Source: Auxenochlorella pyrenoidosa
Lineage: Eukaryota > Chlorophyta > Trebouxiophyceae > Chlorellales > Chlorellaceae
Assembly (NCBI GenBank): GCA_001430745.1
Contig: KQ482046.1
Coordinates: 110,859-121,924, forward strand
Length of the DNA stretch: 11,066 bases
Direction of reading: 5' to 3'
Shown here: in pieces, positions 6,614-11,066 of the stretch
Layout: each line of letters begins with the position of its first letter
How positions within the stretch are numbered: the first letter of the stretch is position 1
Program-made: the position numbers and the translations under genes
Notes under the pieces: model-generated
Told to the model about the DNA's origin: nothing
Database searches by the model: none
Seen by the model: the letters and a program-made list of their open reading frames with translations, nothing else

Positions 6614-8863
6614 ATGGTTGAGTCGCACGAGCGCAAATGGAAGCGGGGGCCATGGGAATCTTGGCAGCGCCGCCCGTCTGCCGCCCGTCTCGCCTGCCCG
6701 CGCTAGCGCTTGCAGAACGCCTATTGCATCCTCTCTCTCACAACCACTCCTTGCCTCTCCTCTCTCCTGCCCCCGCCCTGCAGGGTGGCTAATGAGCGGT
6801 ATTCATACAGTGACGAGCGGGGCTGCAAATTTAGCGCCCGGTTCATGCTCGTCTACATCGTGTTTGGGCTGCTGCTACGCGACCGCATGCCGGGTGCGGG
6901 GCCGCCCACTCTGTTGACGCGAGCAGGAATGGGCGCGGCACGTGCATCCCCGCACGTGTATGCCTGGCATCAGTGTTCCATGCGCTCGCGTGCGCTCCGC
7001 CGCTCTGCCTCCTCAAACGTAGCGCACCCCGCGCGCTGTCAACCTGAGTCAACCCGCGCCCGCATTGTACATGTGTACACATGTGTCTGGCCGCCGCCGC
7101 ACGCCTGCGCACTGTGCACACCCTGCGCGACGCAGCCGCCTGCCCGCATCCGGCGCCTGTGTGCCCGTGCAGGCATGGCCGCGCTGCACCTGGTGCATGC
7201 AGCGCTGGCCGAAGGGCTGGCATCCTGGGTGATACCCCGCCGCCGAGCCCTGTTTGTGGCGCACCGAGAGGTGGTGGTCACGCTGCTGCAGGCGCACCAC
7301 GCGTGGACGCTCATCTACACCAGTGGGTGCTCGGTGGTGGTGGGGTAGTGTGTGTGTGGGTGGGGGGGCGGGCTGATTGGCAGGGCACTTTGCCGTGACG
7401 ACGGCAACAGCACAGCTGCAGCACATCTCAGGCACATGACTGCGTAGTCTGCCTGCCAAGCCCCGCTGGCCGCTCCCAGGACAGGCTCTCACTGTACTCC
7501 CCTGCTGTCCCAAATCCCCCGCTCATGCTGTCTTGGCCATCAGCGGTCAACGGCGCCAGCAGCGTGTTTGAGTGGCATCAGGGCAGCCGCTTTCGGCTCA
7601 TGCTTGCACAGGTGGCGGGTGAGTCCAGGCAGGGGCAGGGGGATCTGCCACCCTCCCTCGAGCCCCGAAAGCAAATCACACTCGTGGCACCTGAGCACTG
7701 CTGCTCCCTACCTGGCGCTAGCTGTATGCACCGCATGGCCCAGCAGGCATGCTGCTGGCTGGGCAATGCACTTGCAAGGCTGCCGGCTCGCTGCCCGCTG
7801 CAGGGCGCTGCCCGCACGCGTTGCACAACCGCGCGTGTTGACGTGGTGCACGCTTGACGCCGTGCTCATGCCCCCCTGCCCCCGCCCGCCCCCACCACCA
7901 CCACCACCACCCACCCCACCACCCAACCCCCACCCCAACCCCCACCCTCCTGCAGGCCCGCCCGTCTTCATGGCCATTTACACAATCAACGCCCGCCTGC
8001 TGCTGGCCTGGAACGTGTGGGCCCTGCCCGCCCTGGCACTCATACCCCTCAGCATGGGGCGCCGCATGTGCGGGCGCCTGCTGGAGTCGCCCGGCGTGGA
8101 GGCGCCCCTCACCGGGCTGTTCTGCCTGGTCGACACGGCACAGTGAGTGGGCGCCTGCGGGGATGGGAGTGGATACATGAAAAGCCTACTGCCAAGCTAC
8201 CCCTGTCTGTCTGCAGCTGCATGCAGTCTCCTGGCATCCGGCATGCAGCCAGATGCGTGGCATGTGGGCTCGACTCGCGCTGCAGCCGCCCCCCCGCCCA
8301 GTGCACGCCCGCCCCCGCTGTGCATCGACCCAGCCCTGCCGCACCCCACCCGCCCCCGCGCTGCCTATGCTTTTGGCCCAACCCGCCGGGCGTTCCAGCC
8401 CCTGCCCCACGCAAGCACTGCCCATGCTGCCCTCTCTTGCAGTGTGCTGTCTTCGCCCATGGCATCGCTGCTGCTGCTGCGCCCCCGGACGCCGCAGCCG
8501 CTGCAGGCCTGCCTGGCCATCAACGCGTGGTCGACCGTGCTGTGCACGGTGGTGGTACCGCTGTGCATCCTGTACCAAATTGAGCAGCGCAAGCGGCAGC
8601 GCTTCTTCGGCGGGACCGAGGCGCCCTCTGGGGGGGCGTTCAGCCGGCAGGGGGTGCAGCCCGCGGCGGCTCAGCCCGCGCCAGCCGCAGGTGCCAGGCT
8701 GGGCAGGAACGGGGCGGCAGCTCGGGACCAAGCCCTGGCCCACGCGCTGTCGGGGCAGCCAAAGGCGGCCTTTCCAATCACAGGCATGTGGCTGCTCGAT
8801 GTCTTCTACTTCTCCTGCATGATCTGGTGCATTGCAGCCGCCCTGTTTGCCGTGCCGGGCTGA
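6614..8863 (+). CDS. Unrecognised multi-pass membrane protein (six exons, about 334 aa), tandem paralogue of the gene at 9382
   Basis: I do not recognise the family. Exons are 6614-6675, 6784-6893, 7173-7322, 7544-7618, 7956-8142 and 8443-8863. Intron phases are 2, 1, 1, 1, 2 and all joins stay in frame to TGA at 8861-8863. Exons 2-6 are firm. Exon 1 (MVESHERKWKRG...) rests on an in-frame TGA at 6590 upstream of ATG 6614, phase fit and an RKW match with the paralogue; its donor (CC|GTCTGC) is weak. The basic N-terminus is followed by hydrophobic segments at about 37-52, 59-78, 91-107, 145-168, 184-207, 214-239 and a C-terminal one at 309-333. A polar, Ala/Gln/Arg-rich loop fills 240-308. Residues 76-102 carry W-x4-R-x2-L-F-x2-HRE-x8-H-x2-W, shared with the downstream gene. 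Six or seven membrane passes and charged loops suggest an integral membrane protein; substrate and compartment are unknown. Confidence 0.78.
6669..6690 (+). repeat. 11-base tandem duplication spanning the candidate exon 1 donor
   Basis: GCCGCCCGTCT occurs at 6669-6679 and 6680-6690. Each copy contains a possible CC|GT donor, but only the first (GT at 6676) leaves phase 2, as required by the acceptor at 6783. Confidence 0.9.
6939..6958. repeat. 7-bp inverted repeat made of two CACGTG boxes (intron 2 of the membrane gene)
   Basis: CACGTGC (6939-6945) and GCACGTG (6952-6958) pair around the loop ATCCCC. Each arm contains the CACGTG G-box/E-box palindrome bound by bZIP and bHLH factors in plants; any function here is unproven. 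Confidence 0.75.
7069..7084. repeat. 16-bp perfect palindrome ACATGTGTACACATGT
   Basis: The sequence is self-complementary over all 16 bases with no spacer. It lies in intron 2 (6894-7172) of the six-exon membrane gene, about 90 bases before the acceptor. Confidence 0.95.
7323..7372 (+). repeat. G/T-rich tract at the start of intron 3
   Basis: Directly after the donor the intron reads as repeated GGT, GTG and G-run units ending in GGGGGGGCGGG. Several runs of three or more G make a G-quadruplex possible; the functional effect is not shown. Confidence 0.6.
7619..7955 (+). other. Intron 4 of the six-exon membrane gene
   Basis: A 337-base GTGAGT...CTGCAG intron in phase 1. Its last 90 bases are C/A-rich with a CCA triplet tract near 7891-7915. 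No gene is seen in it. Confidence 0.85.
8143..8442 (+). other. Intron 5 of the six-exon membrane gene
   Basis: A 300-base GTGAGT...TTGCAG intron in phase 2, splitting a His codon between DTA and VLSSPM. It has a C-rich 3' half and no gene inside. Confidence 0.85.
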
Positions 8864-8968
8864 CGCAACGTCAGCGCCTCGGCCCGCGGGCTGCACTGGG
8901 CCTGCCTCGCATGCGTTGCTACGGAGATGTGCCTGCCTGTGCCTGCCTGTGCATCAAGCCATGGGGCC

Positions 8969-8973
8969 TGTAA
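8969..8973 (+). terminator. TGTAA polyadenylation signal of the six-exon membrane gene
   Basis: TGTAA is the usual poly(A) signal of green algae (established knowledge). It occurs 105 bases after the stop at 8863, a normal 3' UTR distance, which supports the plus-strand gene ending here. Confidence 0.6.
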
Positions 8974-9263
8974 ATCATGGCATGCGGTTATTGCAGGCTT
9001 CAGGAGTTTTGCTGTGCAGGGACCCGCATGTGCCCACAGCATTGACGGATCGACGGACTTTGAACACAGGCGCAGCAGCACCGCTTTGGCAAAGCAGCAG
9101 CAGCAGCTGCACAGGGTGTGCATGCAGCCCTGCACGGAACGCCCGACCCAGGATAGCGCCTGTTGTGGCCATCTGCCTGACACTCATTTGGCCTGCCTGC
9201 GCCCAGGGCATGGTGATATGCCAGCCCCCTGCGGTGACATGGGCAGCCGGCGGCTGCGCACGT

Positions 9264-9271
9264 TGACGTCA
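9264..9271. promoter_or_regulatory. TGACGTCA (CRE/bZIP palindrome) upstream of the second membrane gene
   Basis: A perfect 8-bp CRE-type palindrome lies 111 bases before the proposed start at 9382. It matches the known bZIP consensus; a role in driving this gene is inferred only from position. Confidence 0.4.
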
Positions 9272-9381
9272 CTGTGCTCGCTGCAGCAGGACTGCCTGTA
9301 CAAACATTGTTCTCTTCCACTGTCCGGCTCCCGTTGCGTTGTTTTCTTTCCCTCTCTTTGCAACAATCGTGTGGCCGTGGC

Positions 9382-10565
9382 ATGCTCTCAAGCCCAGGAG
9401 CGGGCGCAGGCCGCACGGCCGCCGGCAAGACAGTGAAGGCGAGCTTCGATACGATTGCCGCGGCTATTTCTAATCGCTATCGAAAGTGGCGAGATTGCGA
9501 GCAGCGCAGGTGAGGAGTTGTGACGGGCGAAGAGCTCCACAAGTGACCTTTGCTGAGTTCAACACGGGTTTGCCTGATTTCGCAAATAGTCGCGCACTAG
9601 TAGCATTGCACAGCCAAGGAGAGGCCCAGGTAGGCGCCGGGCGGCCGGTGCCGGTGCCACCGCCAGTGCCGCCATCAGTGGCTTTGCCAGGGTGCTGGCG
9701 CACCGCGAGTGGCACCTCCACCAGGGCAGTTCCAGCCAACTGAGTCATGCATCAGTTTTAAGGCTGGGTACAGGGCCCATCTGCAGCGACAGCAAGTGCG
9801 CACTCCCACCAACATTTATGTCGCATACTGTTGCTGGGGACGGCGGCGACAACAACAACGCTATGAACTGGGCTGGTGCAGCACCCTCCTTGACGATCAG
9901 GCCTGCAGGAATCCGCATCTGCTGGACAGAATCTCTCCATTCAAAACCCTCCAGCCCGCTTGCGTGCCTGCAGGGCCCGGAATGAGGCGGGTGCTGCCGC
10001 CGACGCGCTGGGCTGGCGCCTGGCGGCGTTCTGGCTGGCTGCCTTTCTGACGCAGCGTACCTGGCTGCCGGAGGGGAGGCGAGGTGGGTGCTGCACGTTC
10101 GTACTCTGATCACATTGCGCGGCGCTTTTGTACTTTGGTTTGAGTGTACAAGGGCCGGCCAGGCGGGTGCTGGCCCCTGCTGGCACTTGCTGGCCCGGAG
10201 TGACATGCTCTGCTGAGCGTGGCTGCACTCTGGATGCTGCCGGCAAGGGAGCCGGGCAGCGGGTTGCTGCTGCTTGCCAGCCCTGCCGCCGCTGTTGCGG
10301 CTGCCGCTTGTGCAGCTTTCGTACTTGCCACCTGGCGCCTCACGCTGCCCCGCCTCGCGCATCATGCCCCCACCATCAACTGCTGCTCCCCCGCCTGCCC
10401 CCCTGCCCCGCCCGGCAGGTCTTGCCCTGGCGGGCGCCACCCACTCCCTGCTAGCCTTCTGCCTGGGCTGGCTGGCAGCCAACCGGCCGCGCCTCTACGC
10501 CCGACACCGCGAGCTGCTGCTGGCGGCGGCCTGCCTGCACGTCACCTGGGTCTCACACACCCTGG
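9382..10565 (+). CDS. Second unrecognised membrane protein, paralogue of the upstream gene (three exons visible; continues off right edge)
   Basis: Exons seen are 9382-9509, 9974-10083 and 10419-10565, with intron phases 2, 1 and 1 and GTGAGG, GTGGGT and GTGAGC donors. The protein starts MLSSPGAGAGRTAAGKT. Exon 1 then carries AAAISNRYRKWRDCEQR, exon 2 ARNEAG...LGWRLAAFWLAAFLTQ with one membrane segment, and exon 3 a hydrophobic stretch followed by W-x4-R-x2-L-Y-x2-HRE-x8-H-x2-W. By eye, exon 2 matches the upstream gene at 7 of 38 positions without a gap (NE, D, G, A, L, G). Exon 3 matches at about 14 of 49 with one gap. Exon 2 is exactly 110 nt in both genes. Function is unknown. The start at 9382 is the last in-frame ATG before the exon 1 coding text; an earlier non-ATG or upstream-exon start is possible. 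The equivalents of upstream exons 4-6 should lie beyond the window or undetected in 10566-11066. Confidence 0.65.
9510..9973 (+). other. Intron 1 of the second membrane gene
   Basis: A 464-base GTGAGG...CTGCAG intron in phase 2 (AG + G makes Arg between EQR and ARNE). A small extra exon inside cannot be excluded. Nothing recognisable was found, apart from a short GGT/GCC-rich stretch near 9645-9670. Confidence 0.65.
10084..10418 (+). other. Intron 2 of the second membrane gene
   Basis: A 335-base GTGGGT...CGGCAG intron in phase 1, splitting a Gly codon exactly as intron 2 of the upstream paralogue does. The 3' half is C-rich, with hydrophobic-looking open frames that have no counterpart in the paralogue. 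Confidence 0.7.
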
Positions 10566-11066
10566 GTGAGCTTGCTTGTTGGGCTTGATTTTTGTCTATC
10601 CGCAATGGAACTTGCGACACAGACCCCCAAGAGACAGCTTGGGGGGGGGGAGTCCAAAGGGAGGGGAGACCGGGTACAAGTGAGCTCACTGGAGGGCTAG
10701 CCTGGCACATGGGGCCTCATCGAACGGGGCGACGGCAACCTCAGGTCACCGAGGTCGCTCCCGGCTGAGAGCGCTCGCTGGGTGGCGCGTGCGCCGTCCA
10801 GCAGCACCCGCCAGGCACCGCTCAGGCAGGCAGCTGCAGCGCCCGCATGTCACATGCGCATGCCTGGGCCGCCCGCCCCGCCAGAGCCGCCATCCATGCT
10901 GCAGCGCCTTGGCAGCGGCGCGCAGCGACGCTCCTCCCCGCCAATGCGCACCTCACGAAGCGCCCCTCCCGCCCTCCTTCCCTGGGGCAGCAGGGGCGCG
11001 ATTGCACCAACCCATGCGCCCCTTCCGTGCCGACCCGTCAATGCAACTGCACCCCGTGCACCACCT
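10566..11066 (+). other. Probable intron 3 (and beyond) of the second membrane gene
   Basis: After the GTGAGC donor at 10566, no exon resembling exon 4 of the upstream gene was found up to the window edge. It contains CCCCCAAG/CTTGGGGG, an 8-bp hairpin (10624-10631 with 10638-10645) running into ten G (10641-10650). The remainder is GC-rich and unassigned. Confidence 0.45.

Larger units (their letters stand above)
8864..9381. other. Intergenic region: 3' UTR of the first membrane gene and upstream region of the second
   Basis: The stretch holds a TGTAA signal at 8969, a short CAG repeat near 9094-9108, a TGACGTCA palindrome at 9264, and a T/C-rich stretch (about 9308-9360) shortly before the next start codon. 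Open frames on both strands are not supported by any recognisable protein. Confidence 0.55.

Noticed and set aside
7956..8863. Internal repeat within the six-exon membrane protein (both exons 5 and 6 have an INA followed by a hydrophobic helix and a basic end)
   Set aside because: Only INA and general hydrophobicity match; this is too little to claim an internal duplication without a profile search.
9745..10482. A 245-codon open frame on the minus strand over the second membrane gene
   Set aside because: It is antisense to exons supported by paralogue alignment and splice phases, with low-complexity composition and no recognisable domain.
10623..10679. A phase-compatible mini-exon for the second membrane gene (AG acceptor at 10621-10622, GTGAGC donor at 10680)
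   Set aside because: The phases fit, but the translation is a G-run-derived Gly-rich stretch with no resemblance to exon 4 of the paralogue, and a G10 homopolymer lies in the middle.

Overview
The window looks like nuclear DNA of a green alga, most likely a trebouxiophyte close to Chlorella. The evidence is very high GC, intron-dense genes whose GT-AG introns end in C-rich or AC-rich tracts, a TGTAA-type poly(A) signal (8969-8973), and a protein with a plastid-targeting N-terminus. Species was not determined; this is inference from style and gene content. There are no bacterial operons, rRNA or tRNA genes, transposases or CRISPR arrays.

Layout. (1) 297-843, minus strand: the first two coding exons of a plastid or thylakoid-targeted membrane protein (possibly DUF4079-like), running off the left edge. 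(2) 844-1402: a head-to-head intergenic region that probably serves both flanking genes. (3) 1403-5625, plus: a complete ten-exon gene for translation initiation factor 3 subunit e (eIF3e/INT6), 424 aa, with every splice junction in frame. (4) 5626-6613: the eIF3e 3' region, containing three successive inverted repeats (5937-6084), followed by the 5' region of the next gene. (5) 6614-8863, plus: a six-exon gene for an unrecognised multi-pass membrane protein of about 334 aa. (6) 8864-9381: its 3' UTR with TGTAA, then the upstream region of the next gene with a perfect TGACGTCA palindrome. (7) 9382 to the right edge, plus: a second unrecognised membrane-protein gene, three exons visible.

The main result is that genes 5 and 7 are tandem paralogues. 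Sequence identity is low, but exon 2 is exactly 110 nt in both, exon 3 is 150 versus 147 nt, the first three intron phases are the same (2, 1, 1), and a shared motif W-x4-R-x2-L-[FY]-x2-H-R-E-x8-H-x2-W lies in exon 3. I do not recognise the family. It may be a lineage-specific algal membrane-protein family expanded by local duplication. The genes do not form an obvious pathway: eIF3e acts in cytosolic translation, the minus-strand gene in the plastid, and the two paralogues in an unknown membrane.
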